Shown: one piece after another, positions 13,081-25,708 of the stretch
Layout: every line of letters starts with the position of its first letter
Numbering within the stretch: the first letter of the stretch is position 1
Assembly (NCBI RefSeq): GCF_001908235.1
Contig: NZ_LGHK01000001.1
Location: 36,594 to 100,593 of the forward strand
Direction: 5' to 3'
Length of the DNA stretch: 64,000 nucleotides
DNA from: Bradyrhizobium sp. NAS96.2
GTDB taxonomy: Bacteria; Pseudomonadota; Alphaproteobacteria; Rhizobiales; Xanthobacteraceae
Notes under the pieces: generated by a model
The model's input: the letters and a program-made list of their open reading frames with translations, nothing else
What the model was told of the DNA's origin: nothing
Database searches by the model: none
Program-made: the position numbers and the translations under genes

Positions 13081-13180
13081 TGCGCAGACGCCGCCGGGGA
13101 TCGCAATCTTCTCTGCAATTTGCCGGTGCGCGCTCCCGTCAGATCAGCCAGCCAACAGGAAACCAACACAGGTAACCAAG

Positions 13181-14470
13181 ATGGACATGCAAGAAACCAC
13201 GGCAGCATGCCGGGACGCCTTCGCCGAACTGGCGTCACCAGCGTGCATCCACGACCCGTATCCGTTCATGCGCTGGTTGCGCGAGCACGATCCGGTGCAT
13301 CGGGCGGCATCGGGCCTTTTTCTGTTGAGCCGCCATGCCGACATCTACTGGGCCCTCATGGCCACGGGCGATGCGTTTCGGGGACCGGCGCCGGGCGAAC
13401 TGGCGCGCTATTTCCCACGTGTGCCGACCAGCCTGTCGCTCAAGCTGATGGCGTCCACGCTAGCGATGAAGGACCCACCGACGCATACGCGTCTGCGCCG
13501 GCTGATCTCGCGTGATTTCACCATGGGCCAAATCGACAAGCTGCGGCCGAGCATCGCGCGCATCGTCGCAGCGCGCCTGGACAGCATGACTCCCGCGCTG
13601 GAGCGCGGGGAGGCGGTGGACCTGCATCGGGAATTCGCCCTAGCCTTGTCCATGCTGGTCTTCGCCGAACTGTTCGGCATGCCGCAGGACGACATCTTCG
13701 GGCTCGCCGCCGGCATCCGCACCATTCTGGAAGGCCTGAACCCGCAGGCCAGCGATCACCAGCTCGCCGCGGCGGACGCGGCCAGCGCCAGGGTGCAGGC
13801 CTACTTCGGCGGCCTCATACAGCGCAAGCGTACCGATCCCCGCCACGACATCGTGTCGACGCTTGTCGGCGCACACGACGACGATGCCGACACGCTCTCG
13901 GATGCGGAGTTGATCAGCATGCTGTGGGGCATGCTGCTCGGCGGCTTCGCCACCACCGCTGCGACCATCGACCATGCGGTCCTGGCCATATTGGCTTATC
14001 CCGAACAGCGGCACTGGCTGCAGGGAGATGCCGTGGGGGTGAAGGCATTCGTCGAAGAAGTCCTGCGCTGCGACGCGCCCGCCATGTTCAGCGCCACTCC
14101 GCGTATCGCCCAGCACGACATCGAACTGGGCGGCGTGGTGATCCCGAAGAACGCGGACGTGCGCCTGCTGATCGCGGCCGGTAATCGCGACCCGGACGCC
14201 TTCGCCGATCCCGACCGCTTCGATCCCGCGCGGTTCTACGGCACCAGTCCTGGCATGTCGACCGACGGGAAGATCATGCTGAGCTTCGGCCACGGCATCC
14301 ACTTCTGCCTCGGTGCGCAACTGGCCCGGGTGGAGTTGGCCGAGAGCCTGCCGCCGATCCAGGCGCGCTTCCCCACGCTGGCATTGGCCGAGCAGCCGAC
14401 CCGGGAGCCCTCCGCGTTCCTTCGGACGTTCCGTGCGCTGCCGGTGCGGCTGCACGCGCAGGGGGGCTGA
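13181..14470 (+). CDS. cyp114: Cytochrome P450 CYP114 of the gibberellin operon
   Basis: A 429-residue soluble P450 with heme-binding motif [12 protein letters not shown] near residue 375, I-helix segment [11 protein letters not shown] and K-helix EEVLR. In the rhizobial pathway CYP114, with its ferredoxin, carries out the ring-contracting oxidation of ent-kaurenoic acid towards GA12 (known for the family). It lies between CYP112 and the ferredoxin gene, whose ATG follows the stop after one base, fitting a dedicated electron donor. Confidence 0.92.
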   Translation: MDMQETTAACRDAFAELASPACIHDPYPFMRWLREHDPVHRAASGLFLLSRHADIYWALMATGDAFRGPAPGELARYFPRVPTSLSLKLMASTLAMKDPPTHTRLRRLISRDFTMGQIDKLRPSIARIVAARLDSMTPALERGEAVDLHREFALALSMLVFAELFGMPQDDIFGLAAGIRTILEGLNPQASDHQLAAADAASARVQAYFGGLIQRKRTDPRHDIVSTLVGAHDDDADTLSDAELISMLWGMLLGGFATTAATIDHAVLAILAYPEQRHWLQGDAVGVKAFVEEVLRCDAPAMFSATPRIAQHDIELGGVVIPKNADVRLLIAAGNRDPDAFADPDRFDPARFYGTSPGMSTDGKIMLSFGHGIHFCLGAQLARVELAESLPPIQARFPTLALAEQPTREPSAFLRTFRALPVRLHAQGG

Positions 14471-14471
14471 G

Positions 14472-14780
14472 ATGCGCGTCGTGGTCGACCAGGATCTGTG
14501 CGGAACAACCGGGCAGTGCGTGCTGACGCTGCCGGGCACCTTTCGCCAGCGCAAACCGGACGGCGTAGCCGAAGTGTGCGTGGCGACGGTCCCGCAGGCA
14601 CTGCACGCCGGCGTGCGGCTCGCGGCCAGCCAGTGCCCGGTCGCCGCCATTCGGGTCATCGAAAGCGACGTCGGCGATGAGGAGCGCGCCAGCGCCGACC
14701 CCGCGCCTTTTCCGGCCGAGGCGGAGCGGCATGCCGCGAAAGGCCAACGCAATTTGGGAGGACACGATGGGACGATTTGA
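14472..14780 (+). CDS. Ferredoxin of the gibberellin operon (Fd_GA)
   Basis: The 102-residue protein starts at ATG 14472, one base after the CYP114 stop. It is a P450-type [3Fe-4S] ferredoxin: cluster Cys residues are seen in DLCGTTGQC (C-x5-C) and in ASQCPVAAI. An extended Ala/Glu-rich C-terminal tail follows. Known homologues donate electrons to CYP114. The end overlaps the start of the SDR gene by 14 bases, indicating coupled translation. It replaces a larger frame starting upstream at 14313 inside CYP114. Confidence 0.88.
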   Translation: MRVVVDQDLCGTTGQCVLTLPGTFRQRKPDGVAEVCVATVPQALHAGVRLAASQCPVAAIRVIESDVGDEERASADPAPFPAEAERHAAKGQRNLGGHDGTI

Positions 14781-15612
14781 AGGCAAGGTGGCCGTGGTGA
14801 CTGGCGCCGGCGCCGGCATCGGCAAGGCATGCGCCCTCGCCATCGCGCGCGAGGGCTGCAGAGTGGTGGTGGCCGACATTGATGGTTCGGCGGCCATCGC
14901 TTGCACCGCGCAGATCGCGTCCGAAGCTGGCCACGCGCTGGCCCTGGCCATGGACATCGCCGATGCGCAGGCGGTGGCAGCGCTGTTCGAGACGGCGGAG
15001 CGGCAATTCGGTGGGGTCGACCTGCTGGTGAACAACGCGAGCGCCATGCATCTAACCCCGCGCGACCGCGCGATCCTCGACCTGGACCTGACGGTCTGGG
15101 ATCAGACCATGGCGACCAATCTGCGCGGCACGCTGCTCTGCTGTCGGGAGGCCATCCCACGGATGATCGCCCGCGGCGGTGGAGCGATCGTCAACATGTC
15201 TTCGTGCCAGGGGCTCAGCGGTGATACCGCGCTGACGTCCTACGCCGCCTCGAAGGCGGCGATGAACATGCTATCGGGCTCGCTCGCCACTCAGTACGGT
15301 CATGTGCAGATCCGCTGCAACGCGGTTGCGCCAGGTCTCATTATGACCGAGCGTCTCCTCGCCAAGCTGGACGAGCGCATGCAACGGCATCTGCGCCGGC
15401 ACCAGCTCCTGCCGCGCGTCGGCCGCCCCGAGGACGTAGCGGCGCTGGTGGCGTTCCTGCTCTCCGACGATGCTGCGTTCATCACCGGCCAGGTCGTGTG
15501 CATCGATGGCGGCATGCTGGCGCATGTGCCGACGTACGCCGACGGTGGCAACAGCGGCGGAGCGCGGCCTGCCGGCCACACCGCCGATGCGGTCACGGTG
15601 CCGCGCGGCTGA
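14767..15612 (+). CDS. Short-chain dehydrogenase/reductase of the gibberellin operon (SDR_GA)
   Basis: The 281-residue protein is a classical SDR. It has the NAD(P)-binding motif TGAGAGIG near residue 12, NNAS, the catalytic Ser in NMSSCQG and the YAASK active-site motif. In the GA pathway this enzyme oxidises GA12-aldehyde to GA12. The start ATG 14767 lies inside the end of the ferredoxin gene. CYP117 begins five bases after its stop, so the cistrons form one transcript. Confidence 0.9.
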   Translation: MGRFEGKVAVVTGAGAGIGKACALAIAREGCRVVVADIDGSAAIACTAQIASEAGHALALAMDIADAQAVAALFETAERQFGGVDLLVNNASAMHLTPRDRAILDLDLTVWDQTMATNLRGTLLCCREAIPRMIARGGGAIVNMSSCQGLSGDTALTSYAASKAAMNMLSGSLATQYGHVQIRCNAVAPGLIMTERLLAKLDERMQRHLRRHQLLPRVGRPEDVAALVAFLLSDDAAFITGQVVCIDGGMLAHVPTYADGGNSGGARPAGHTADAVTVPRG

Positions 15613-15617
15613 TAGAC

Positions 15618-16955
15618 ATGCTGCTCAACCCGCTGAACCGTCGGCACCGGTCGCGGCACGACATCCCGGTCGTGCCCGGCGCCTTCCCTCTGATTGGACA
15701 TCTTCCCGCCGTCGTCTGCGACCTGTCGCGCCTGCTGCGGCACGCCGAACGGACGCTGGGCAGCCACTTCTGGTTGGATTTCGGCCCTGCCGGACAGCTG
15801 ATGACCTGTGTGGATCTGGATGCGTTCGCACTGCTCCGGCACAAGGACGTGTCCTCGGCGCTGATCGAAGAGATCGCGCCCGAATTGTTTGGCGGAACGT
15901 TGGTTGTCCAGGACGGCAGCGCTCACCGGCAGGCGCGCGATCCGATTAAGGCGGCGTTCCTGCCCAAGGGGCTGGCCGAGGCCGGCATCGGGGAGCTGTT
16001 CGCGCCCATCATCTGGGAGCGGGTGCAGGCGTGGCGGGATCGCGGCAACGTAACTATCCTGCGCGAAACGGGCGGCCTGATGCTCAAACTCATCTTCAGC
16101 CTGATGGGAATCCCCGCGCACGACCTGCCGGAATGGCATCGCAAGTACCAGCAACTGCTGCAGTTGGTCGTGGCGCCCCCGGTCGACCTGCCCGGACTAC
16201 CCTTGCGGCGCGGCCGCGCCGCCCGGGACTGGATCGACGCGCAGTTGCGCCAGTTCGTCCGCGATGCGCGCGCGCATGCCCCGCGCACCGGGTTGATCAA
16301 CGACATGGTTAGTGCCTTCGATCGCAGCGACGATGCGCTCTCCGATGACGTCCTGGTCGCTAATATCCGCTTGCTGCTGCTTGGCGGTCACGACACCGCC
16401 GCCTCGACGATGGCCTGGATGGTGATCGAGCTGGCGCGACAGCCTGAGCTGTGGGACGCCCTGGTCGAGGAGGCGCAATGTGTGGGCGCGGTGCCGACCC
16501 GGCACGCGGACCTGGCGCAGTATCCGGTCGCCGAGGCGCTGTTCCGCGAGACATTGCGCGTGCATCCGGCTACCACGCTCCTGGTGCGTCGCGCGCTACA
16601 GGATTTGCAACTTGGCCAGCGGTGCATTCCCGCGGGCACCGATCTGTGCATCCCGCTGCTGCATTTCTCGACCTCGGCGCAGCTGCACGAGGCGCCTGAT
16701 CAATTCCGCCTGGCGCGCTGGTTGCAACGCACGGAGCCGATCCGACCGGTGGACATGCTGCAGTTCGGTACCGGCCCACACGTCTGCATCGGCTACCACT
16801 TGGTATGGCTGGAGTTAGTGCAGTTCTGCATTGCCTTGGCGCTGACCATGCACAAGGCAGGGGTACGCCCGCGGTTGCTGAATGGCGTCGAAAAAGGCCG
16901 GCGCTACTACCCGATCGCACATCCGTCCATGACAATCCGCATCGGATTCTCATGA
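15618..16955 (+). CDS. cyp117: Cytochrome P450 CYP117 of the gibberellin operon
   Basis: From ATG 15618 the protein has 445 residues with heme-binding motif LQFGTGPHVCIG, I-helix segment LGGHDTAASTMA and K-helix FRETLRVHP. CYP117 acts early in the pathway, oxidising ent-kaurene to ent-kaurenoic acid. It is more divergent than the other two P450s and resembles class II-type P450 sequences. The start is placed five bases after the SDR stop; an upstream frame from 15498 lies inside the SDR gene and was rejected. Confidence 0.92.
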   Translation: MLLNPLNRRHRSRHDIPVVPGAFPLIGHLPAVVCDLSRLLRHAERTLGSHFWLDFGPAGQLMTCVDLDAFALLRHKDVSSALIEEIAPELFGGTLVVQDGSAHRQARDPIKAAFLPKGLAEAGIGELFAPIIWERVQAWRDRGNVTILRETGGLMLKLIFSLMGIPAHDLPEWHRKYQQLLQLVVAPPVDLPGLPLRRGRAARDWIDAQLRQFVRDARAHAPRTGLINDMVSAFDRSDDALSDDVLVANIRLLLLGGHDTAASTMAWMVIELARQPELWDALVEEAQCVGAVPTRHADLAQYPVAEALFRETLRVHPATTLLVRRALQDLQLGQRCIPAGTDLCIPLLHFSTSAQLHEAPDQFRLARWLQRTEPIRPVDMLQFGTGPHVCIGYHLVWLELVQFCIALALTMHKAGVRPRLLNGVEKGRRYYPIAHPSMTIRIGFS

Positions 16956-17040
16956 GCTGGCATCGTATCACGTGCCCCGTGTGGCGGAGGCGTCGGCTGC
17001 TCGCGGCTCGCCGTGGCCATCTCCTGTCGGGTACAAGGAT

Positions 17041-18048
17041 ATGAACAACATGCAGACCGGTTCCAGGCAATTTGAACAGGGGATTGGCGTTTGCGCGCTT
17101 GGCGGATTGGGCGCGCCGGTGCACGGCGAAATCGGCAGGCTGCCGCCGGAGATCTGGATGCAGGACGGCGCAAAGCGCGTCGAACAGGCGCTGGCGCGTC
17201 GTCTCTGCGCCGAATACGACGGTGAGACCGAGCTGATGGAGGCGATGCGCTACGCCACCCTGCAAGGCGGGAAGCGCACCCGCGCGTTGCTCTGCATGGC
17301 TGCAGGCGCGCTGGCCGGCACGTCAGCACACGTGCTCGACGAAGTCGGCGCCGCCATCGAGATGATGCACGCCTGTACCCTGGTTCACGACGACCTGCCC
17401 GCAATGGACGACGACGTGCTTCGCCGCGGCCTTCCGACCGTGCACGTCAAGTTCGGCGAAGCCACTGCGATCCTGGTCGGCGATGCGCTGCAGGCGCATG
17501 CCTTCATGATCCTGGCGAGCCTGGAAACGCCGAGCGACCACCGTATCGCGCTCGTGCGCGAACTAGCGCAGGCGGTGTCAGCCGAGGGTGCCGCAGGCGG
17601 GCAGGCCATGGATTTGTCGCTGGTTGGAAAGCACGTCGAGCTGGACAAGATCGTGGCGATGCACCGGATGAAGTGCGGAGCGCTAGTGCGCGCGTCCGTT
17701 CGCATGGGCGCGCTATGCGCCATCTCGGATGATGCCGCGCACGCACCGCTGTACTGTGCGCTCGATCGCTACGGCGCCTGTTTCGGCCTAGCGTTGCAGG
17801 TGATCGACGACATTCTCGACGCGACAGCGGATATAGCGACGCTGGGCAAAACTCCCGGCAAGGACGCGGCGGCGCAGAAGCCGACCTGTGCGTCGATCAT
17901 GGGGCTGCAGGCGGCGCGCCAGTTCGCGTCGGATCTGTTGCGTGACGCCGGGGAGGCCATCGTCCCGCTGGGGCTGCGTGCGGAACGGTTGGCGCAGATC
18001 CTGCAGCGGGCCAACGCGTTTCTGTTTAAGCACGCGCCATGCGCATGA
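17041..18048 (+). CDS. ggps2: Geranylgeranyl diphosphate synthase of the gibberellin operon
   Basis: A trans-isoprenyl diphosphate synthase of 335 residues that builds GGPP, the precursor of ent-copalyl diphosphate. The first Asp-rich motif HDDLPAMDDD and the second, VIDDILD, are both complete, as are GGKRTR and the KTPGKD segment. ATG 17041 with AAGGA five bases upstream was chosen over a frame opening at 16972. The ~85-base gap after CYP117 is the largest in the distal half of the operon. Confidence 0.9.
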   Translation: MNNMQTGSRQFEQGIGVCALGGLGAPVHGEIGRLPPEIWMQDGAKRVEQALARRLCAEYDGETELMEAMRYATLQGGKRTRALLCMAAGALAGTSAHVLDEVGAAIEMMHACTLVHDDLPAMDDDVLRRGLPTVHVKFGEATAILVGDALQAHAFMILASLETPSDHRIALVRELAQAVSAEGAAGGQAMDLSLVGKHVELDKIVAMHRMKCGALVRASVRMGALCAISDDAAHAPLYCALDRYGACFGLALQVIDDILDATADIATLGKTPGKDAAAQKPTCASIMGLQAARQFASDLLRDAGEAIVPLGLRAERLAQILQRANAFLFKHAPCA

Positions 18049-18200
18049 GCGCGCCCGTCCGCATGGAGGCGGCCCAATACCGCTGCGATCGGCAGCGGTG
18101 CCTGCTGCACTATGACCGAGTCCACGGCGCCGATTGCAGCTTTTGCCCAGCACGGCCGCGGTGTCTGCCTCGTCAACCGTCTGCAGAAGGAACATCCCGC

Positions 18201-20645
<2,445 letters not shown>

Positions 20646-21795
20646 ACTCGCGGGAGACCGCGGCGTACGCGCGCTGCCGTCGGTTCGATCCGACGCAACG
20701 CCGTCGCCCGATGCGACCGATGGAGCCAGCAAGACCGACACCGACCCTTGAGAAACTCAAAGTAATTAGGACGACATCAGTACCGCTTCCTCCGTGATTT
20801 GAATATCCGACGTCTTCTCGGTCGGCTTCTTCGCTGCCGCCGTGTTCTAATCGATGTTTCCATCAGTCGGTTGCCCATCAGCTGCTTCTTTTGCTGCTGT
20901 TTTTTGACCACCGCTCTGCGACGGTCGTCTTTGCAACAACTGCGCTCTGCTCAATCATGGTAATACCCGTCAATCGTCTCAAAACGTGAGTACAACTGTT
21001 CTACACGCCAAGGAATAGCTGGTCGTGCTCGCCAGGCTGATCGCTACACGCGCGGGAGGGCGTGATTCAATTTGCGCCTAGCGGCGAACCGACCCTCGCT
21101 GCCTATCATTGCTTGCGGCCAGTCCACTGTCTGCGTCGGGCAACACTAGACGCGCTGCATTTTTTACTGCTTGTCGGCTCTAAGTTGAAGAATGGAAGCA
21201 TGCGCCTCGCCCTTCCATTTTGCTTTGGCCAACCGGCAAGCATCATTGTGAATTCGGAGGGGTGCGCGTTGTCCACTTTTCGACAATAGTGGGCACTCTC
21301 GTCGTGCGCTTCATGCTCGTCGTCGGTCGCAACGCAAGGCCGACCGAGCGAAGTCAAAAATGAGCATCGAGCCTGGAAACAATATATGGAAGTCTCTACC
21401 AAATGCTTTGAGTGTATCGCGTTCGGCATGTCACGCTAACGCCTCGCCGCCAAAGCGGTCAATGCTAGGCTGTCCAAACGTATGCCTCGTGCGGCCCAAC
21501 CAAGCGCGCGAGGCCAGCGGTGCATCAGCTTGCACCGAAACCAACACCAGGAGCGGCTCCTCTGCCCGCATTCTCGCCCGCCGCCACTCAACAGAATTTG
21601 AGGTCCGCCCCTGCTCGTCGGCTTCCGCTGACGGTGCATGAACTGCCCGGTCAATAGCCGAGCGGCATGAAGCAGATGCTGGCGAATACGCCGGGACGGC
21701 GATGCTCGAGTAACCAACCAACATACCAATGGCATCAGATGCCCCAATAGCAACCATCCCGCTTGCTGCTCGACCAACTCCATCGCGAGATCACG
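20646..21795. other. Long intergenic region with decayed coding traces
   Basis: About 1.15 kb separates the GA operon from ahpC. On the minus strand near 20958 a frame starting MIEQSAVVAKTTVAERWSK continues, after a frame change and a stop, as AAAKKPTEKTSDIQITEEAV. It is a decayed small ORF of unknown family. Further frames at 21100-21760 on both strands have no recognisable features. The region ends at the sigma-54 promoter of ahpC. Confidence 0.35.
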
Positions 21796-21811
21796 TGGCA
21801 CACGCCTTGCT
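21796..21811 (+). promoter_or_regulatory. Sigma-54 (-24/-12) promoter of ahpCD
   Basis: TGGCACACGCCTTGCT matches the consensus TGGCACR-N4-TTGCW at every fixed position and lies 39 bases before the ahpC start. No TGT-N10-ACA NifA site was found in the ~150 bases upstream, so NifA is a likely but unproven activator. Confidence 0.85.
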
Positions 21812-21849
21812 TTGCTTATAGCGGAAGCACGGGATCTTGGGAGGACGAT

Positions 21850-22404
21850 ATGCTTGGAATTGGAAGTAAGTTGCCGTCGTTCGAAATCACAGGCGTAAAG
21901 CCTGGCTTTCATGCGCCACAGGAAGACGGACAGAGCGCATTCGAAACTTTGACTGAAGACAGCTTTTCCGGGAAATGGAAGATTATCTTCTTCTACCCGA
22001 AGGATTTCACTTTCGTCTGCCCGACCGAGATCGCCGAGTTTGCCCGGCTATCCAAAGATTTTGCCGACCGCGATGCGGTCGTACTGGGTGGTTCGACCGA
22101 CAACGAGTTCTGCAAGCTCGCTTGGCGACGCTCACACCACGACCTGCAAAATCTGCCGATCTGGCAATTTGCCGATACCACAGGGGCCCTGGTCGATGGC
22201 CTTGGTGTGCGTTCGCCAGAGGGCGTCGCTTACCGATATACCTTTATCGCTGATCCTGACAATACCATCCAGCACGTCTATGCGACCAATCTCAATGTCG
22301 GCCGCAGCCCCAAGGACACGCTTCGCGTTCTGGACGCACTGCAGACTGACGAACTCTGCCCGTGCAATCGCGAGATCGGAGGCGAAACGCTGAACGTTGC
22401 TTGA
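21850..22404 (+). CDS. ahpC: Peroxiredoxin AhpC
   Basis: The 184-residue 2-Cys peroxiredoxin reduces hydrogen peroxide and organic hydroperoxides. The peroxidatic Cys lies in FTFVCPTE (near residue 56) and the C-terminal CPCNREIGGETL carries the resolving Cys. The start ATG 21850 follows GGAGGAC; a longer frame from 21763 would include the promoter. AhpD follows after six bases and can recycle AhpC. The sigma-54 promoter places the pair in the nitrogen-fixation regulon, fitting protection of nitrogenase-active cells from peroxide. Confidence 0.93.
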   Translation: MLGIGSKLPSFEITGVKPGFHAPQEDGQSAFETLTEDSFSGKWKIIFFYPKDFTFVCPTEIAEFARLSKDFADRDAVVLGGSTDNEFCKLAWRRSHHDLQNLPIWQFADTTGALVDGLGVRSPEGVAYRYTFIADPDNTIQHVYATNLNVGRSPKDTLRVLDALQTDELCPCNREIGGETLNVA

Positions 22405-22410
22405 GGTAGC

Positions 22411-22959
22411 ATGTCGTCAATCGAGCAGTTGAAGGAACAGATCCCCGACTTCGCAAAGGACATCAGGCTCAACCTGATGTCGATGGTCGCCGATGAGACG
22501 CTGACGCCGCAGCGCCAGTATGGGCTATTGTTGGCGAGCGCGATAGCCACCCGTAATCCGGCCGTGATCGCCGCGATGGAATCGGCTGCTGCCGCCGTGA
22601 TGCCCCCAGTTGCGATCGCGGCTGCGAGATCTGCAGCTTCCGTGACGGCGATGAACAACGTCTATTACCGCTTCGTCCACCTCGCCGCCAATCCGGAGTA
22701 CAAGATGATGCCAGCGCGGCTGCGCATGAACGTGATTAGTAATCCCGGCGTGGACAAGTCCGATTTCGAACTCTGGTCCTTGGCGGTCTCCGCCATAAAC
22801 GGCTGCGGCGCCTGTATTGACGCTCATGAGAAGGCACTGCGTGCGGCAGGCGTCAGTACTGAGACGATCCAGACTGCGGCGCGTTTTGCCGCCATCGTAC
22901 AGTCGGTTGCAGTTGCGATCGAAGCGGCGGGGCACCCCGCTGCCCCGACGACAGGGTGA
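22411..22959 (+). CDS. ahpD: Alkylhydroperoxidase AhpD
   Basis: The 182-residue all-helical protein has the AhpD core motif [14 protein letters not shown] with the CxxC redox pair and the adjacent His. AhpD relays electrons, classically from lipoamide, to oxidised AhpC and has weak peroxidase activity itself. It is cotranscribed with ahpC from the sigma-54 promoter at 21796. Length and motif spacing are normal. Confidence 0.92.
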   Translation: MSSIEQLKEQIPDFAKDIRLNLMSMVADETLTPQRQYGLLLASAIATRNPAVIAAMESAAAAVMPPVAIAAARSAASVTAMNNVYYRFVHLAANPEYKMMPARLRMNVISNPGVDKSDFELWSLAVSAINGCGACIDAHEKALRAAGVSTETIQTAARFAAIVQSVAVAIEAAGHPAAPTTG

Positions 22960-23207
22960 TCTAACCTCACTGCCCGCTCTCTTACCAGGTGGGGTGAGGG
23001 CCGCATTCGGAACTTGATGCTTGCCCAAAATCTACCCTCACGCCCTTCGTCAGCGACGCCCTGAATCGCTCGAGCGGAACTGACGATGAGCGGACACTGA
23101 AAATGGCGCGCCGCATCATCTGACAGTGTATCTCCACGCGAAGAGAATGGGACTGCTGTGGCCCTCAAGCAGTGTACTGGGAAATTGACCTCATTTTCTG
23201 TTTATTG

Positions 23208-23402
23208 TTAGTTCAATCTGCACCCGGCGGTGGCTAAGCAATCAAAGATTCGGCAGACCCAAGCCATCTCCGGGCTAGCGCTGCAAATATCTGAGTCATT
23301 CACGACCTGCTCATTGATGTCCGCCGGTCCGGCGGCCTCAGCGACGAAAGTCGGCACCGCCGCTGCGAGCACGACGGCAGTCACAAACACCAATTTTTTC
23401 AT
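23208..23402 (-). CDS. Small secreted Cys-containing peptide (64 aa)
   Basis: The product starts MKKLVFVTAVVLAAAVPTFV and has a clear Sec signal peptide with likely cleavage after AEA near residue 23. The mature part of about 40 residues is acidic and holds four Cys (SDIC, WVCRIFDC, AGC), which could form two disulfides. AAGGGA lies about a dozen bases upstream of the ATG. No family is recognised. It stands alone between ahpD and fixX on the minus strand, and no sigma-54 element was seen. It is reminiscent in size and Cys content of small periplasmic or effector-like peptides, but the function is unknown. Confidence 0.65.
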   Translation of the reverse strand: MKKLVFVTAVVLAAAVPTFVAEAAGPADINEQVVNDSDICSASPEMAWVCRIFDCLATAGCRLN

Positions 23403-24040
23403 TCGATCATGATTCCCTTAGGTGGCCCCCAGACCTGTCCCACCTAACAGAACCAATGCGAAATGCAAATCTCACGCTACGTCAGGATTGCGGATCGATA
23501 ACTCTCAGCGCGAGACGTCCGATCGCTCATTGGGCTCCGCCTCCGATCGCTTTACGGCCATGACGATTGGCCGAAACTCTAGCCGCTGCAGGGTAAGCCG
23601 CGCATCTCTCCGTTTGCCGGCGTGTAGCGTTTCTTTAGAATCGTTGTTGAGGAGGTGGACCATCGAAACCGCGCGATGACCACAGATGGATATGGCAGAT
23701 CACGAGGTTGTCCGCCGCTCTGCGCACCCGACAACTTTTTATGTCTTGGGATATTGATCAAGAATGCCAGTTCGTTGGTAACCGCTAGGTTTAGGGGACT
23801 TTCGTACGGTCCCGCGCAAACATTGTTCTGTCCAGCTCGTCTGTGGCCATTGCAGGTCCGAACAGATGAGCGCGCAAGCTCGCGCCGAGAAAATGGCGCT
23901 GCCACGCTTCTGCCGTGCCTGATCTTGCAGATTTCGACCTGGAGAAACTATGCCCGGTACCGGCCTCAAGCCAGGGAGAACCGTGTCGGAACCGTGGCGG
24001 GATCGTCTCGCTCATTGGCGTCACCCGCGATCATTCAGCC
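23403..24040. other. Intergenic region, no gene recognised
   Basis: About 640 bases between the secreted peptide gene and the end of fixX. Several open frames exist on both strands, but none has a ribosome binding site or family signature. It should contain the promoter of the 64-residue peptide and the 3' end of the fixBCX transcript. Confidence 0.35.
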
Positions 24041-24340
24041 TCACCCAAACTTGAACAACACGCCATATCCACCTCGCGGATAGCTCCACTCGATGTCGCC
24101 GGTTGGCCCGGAAATGATGCGGCATGTGCCACACTCTATGCAGCCGTCGACGGTGACCTCGACCTGCCCCTTCTCGTTCAACTCATAGCAGCGTGCGGGG
24201 CAGGCTTTCAAAAGTGCAAGGAGCTGCGGCGAAGGCGTCGCGTGCGCGCGAACCTTGACGTGGGGCCGGCCGACGTCGACAAGATAGCGATTGTAGTACA
24301 GTTTGTCCTCGACGCGCATTGAGGGCAGCTCGGCATTCAT
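24041..24340 (-). CDS. fixX: Ferredoxin-like protein FixX
   Basis: FixX (99 aa) is the ferredoxin-type partner of the FixABCX electron-bifurcating complex that supplies reductant for nitrogenase. The C-terminal part has [11 protein letters not shown] and an upstream Cys in KACPARCYE, giving the [4Fe-4S] ligands. AAAGGAGG stands seven bases before the ATG. It is the last gene of a run fixB-fixC-fixX on the minus strand. Confidence 0.95.
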   Translation of the reverse strand: MNAELPSMRVEDKLYYNRYLVDVGRPHVKVRAHATPSPQLLALLKACPARCYELNEKGQVEVTVDGCIECGTCRIISGPTGDIEWSYPRGGYGVLFKFG

Positions 24341-24391
24341 GTGTTAGCCTCCTTTGTTCTCATCGACTTTGTTTGTTCGACTGACTTTGTG

Positions 24392-25699
24392 TCAGCGCCA
24401 TGCGCGAGCGAAGCGAAATGCATCACCGAACAGACCTGTCCACGACCGCGCTTTTACAAAGGATTTCAATGTCATCTTCTCCTTCTCAGCCTTCGGCATA
24501 CCATCGACACGCACGAAGTTCTGCATCGCCCTTGAGAACAGTTGCGGATAGGTGAGGAAATAGTTTTGCGAATTGGTGTGCATTAGCGTCGGCAAATCCT
24601 TGTATTTCTTCAGATCCTTCATGACGAAAGAATCATCCAGCATCCTCTTGTAAAGCGACAGATTCTTTGCGGTCATGCGATCGCCGCGCGATTTTACCTC
24701 TAAGATTGCTTCGGCGGCGATGCGGCCTGAGGTCATCGCAAGATTAGAACCTTCGCGATGGACAGCGTTGTTGAGCTGCGCCGCGTCGCCTGCCACCACC
24801 CAGCCCTCGCCATAGAGCTGCGGGATCGCCTTGTAACCGCCCTCGGGAATGAGATGCGCGGAGTATTCCTTGACCTCGGAGCCTGCGATCAGGGGCGCCA
24901 CGGATGGATGCCTCTTGAAGTGATCGAGCAACCCGTAAGGCGTCTCACCGGTGCGCTGGAAATCGGCGACAAGGCAACCAATACCGAGCGAAATGCACTC
25001 CTTGTTGGCATAGATGAAACCCATTCCCGTCATGCCGCGGGATATGGTACCTGCGGCTTCAATCACGAGACCCTCATCACCCTCGAGATTGAAGCGAGCC
25101 TCGATCGTCTCGCGCGGCAAGAAGTGCATTTCCTTCACCGCCAATGCCACCTTGTCGGGCTCGGGCCGCGGGCGGAGGCCCGCACGCGTCCCAAGCAGGC
25201 CAATAACCCCTTCGGCCAGCACCACGACGTCAGCGTGGATCTCGCCGTCGCGCCGATCTGTACGAACGCCAATCACTCTTCCATGGTCGTCTCGTGCCAG
25301 ATCGGTGACTGTCGTCTCGCATAATACGGTCGCGCCAGCCTCCCGCACTTTTGACGAGAACCATTTATCGAACTGCGCGCGAATGATGGTATAGCGGTTC
25401 GGCCGCTCCTCGTTGAAGTCGTCGGAGCGATACTGCATGCCGAGGTGGGACCGATCGTCCATTATCCAGAACCGCTGCTCGACCAGATGACGTTCGAGCG
25501 GCGCCTCCTCGCGGAAGTCCGGTATCAGCTTTTCCATCATGTCGGCATAGAGAATCGCACCCTGCACATTCTTCGATCCCGCATATTCGCCGCGCTCGAG
25601 CTGCAGGACGTTCATGCCGCGCTTGGCCATGGTCAGTGCCGCCGCGTTGCCTGCCATCCCGGCGCCGACGACGATTGCGTCGAACCTCTCATCGATCAT
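24392..25699 (-). CDS. fixC: Flavoprotein FixC (ETF-quinone oxidoreductase-like)
   Basis: The 435-residue FAD protein resembles ETF:ubiquinone oxidoreductase. The dinucleotide-binding motif [12 protein letters not shown] is at the N-terminus and [19 protein letters not shown] is a later FAD contact. It works with FixABX to split electrons between quinone and ferredoxin. AGGAG precedes the ATG, which lies a few bases after the fixB stop. Length is normal. Confidence 0.96.
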   Translation of the reverse strand: MIDERFDAIVVGAGMAGNAAALTMAKRGMNVLQLERGEYAGSKNVQGAILYADMMEKLIPDFREEAPLERHLVEQRFWIMDDRSHLGMQYRSDDFNEERPNRYTIIRAQFDKWFSSKVREAGATVLCETTVTDLARDDHGRVIGVRTDRRDGEIHADVVVLAEGVIGLLGTRAGLRPRPEPDKVALAVKEMHFLPRETIEARFNLEGDEGLVIEAAGTISRGMTGMGFIYANKECISLGIGCLVADFQRTGETPYGLLDHFKRHPSVAPLIAGSEVKEYSAHLIPEGGYKAIPQLYGEGWVVAGDAAQLNNAVHREGSNLAMTSGRIAAEAILEVKSRGDRMTAKNLSLYKRMLDDSFVMKDLKKYKDLPTLMHTNSQNYFLTYPQLFSRAMQNFVRVDGMPKAEKEKMTLKSFVKARSWTGLFGDAFRFARAWR

Positions 25700-25708
25700 G
25701 ACAATCTC

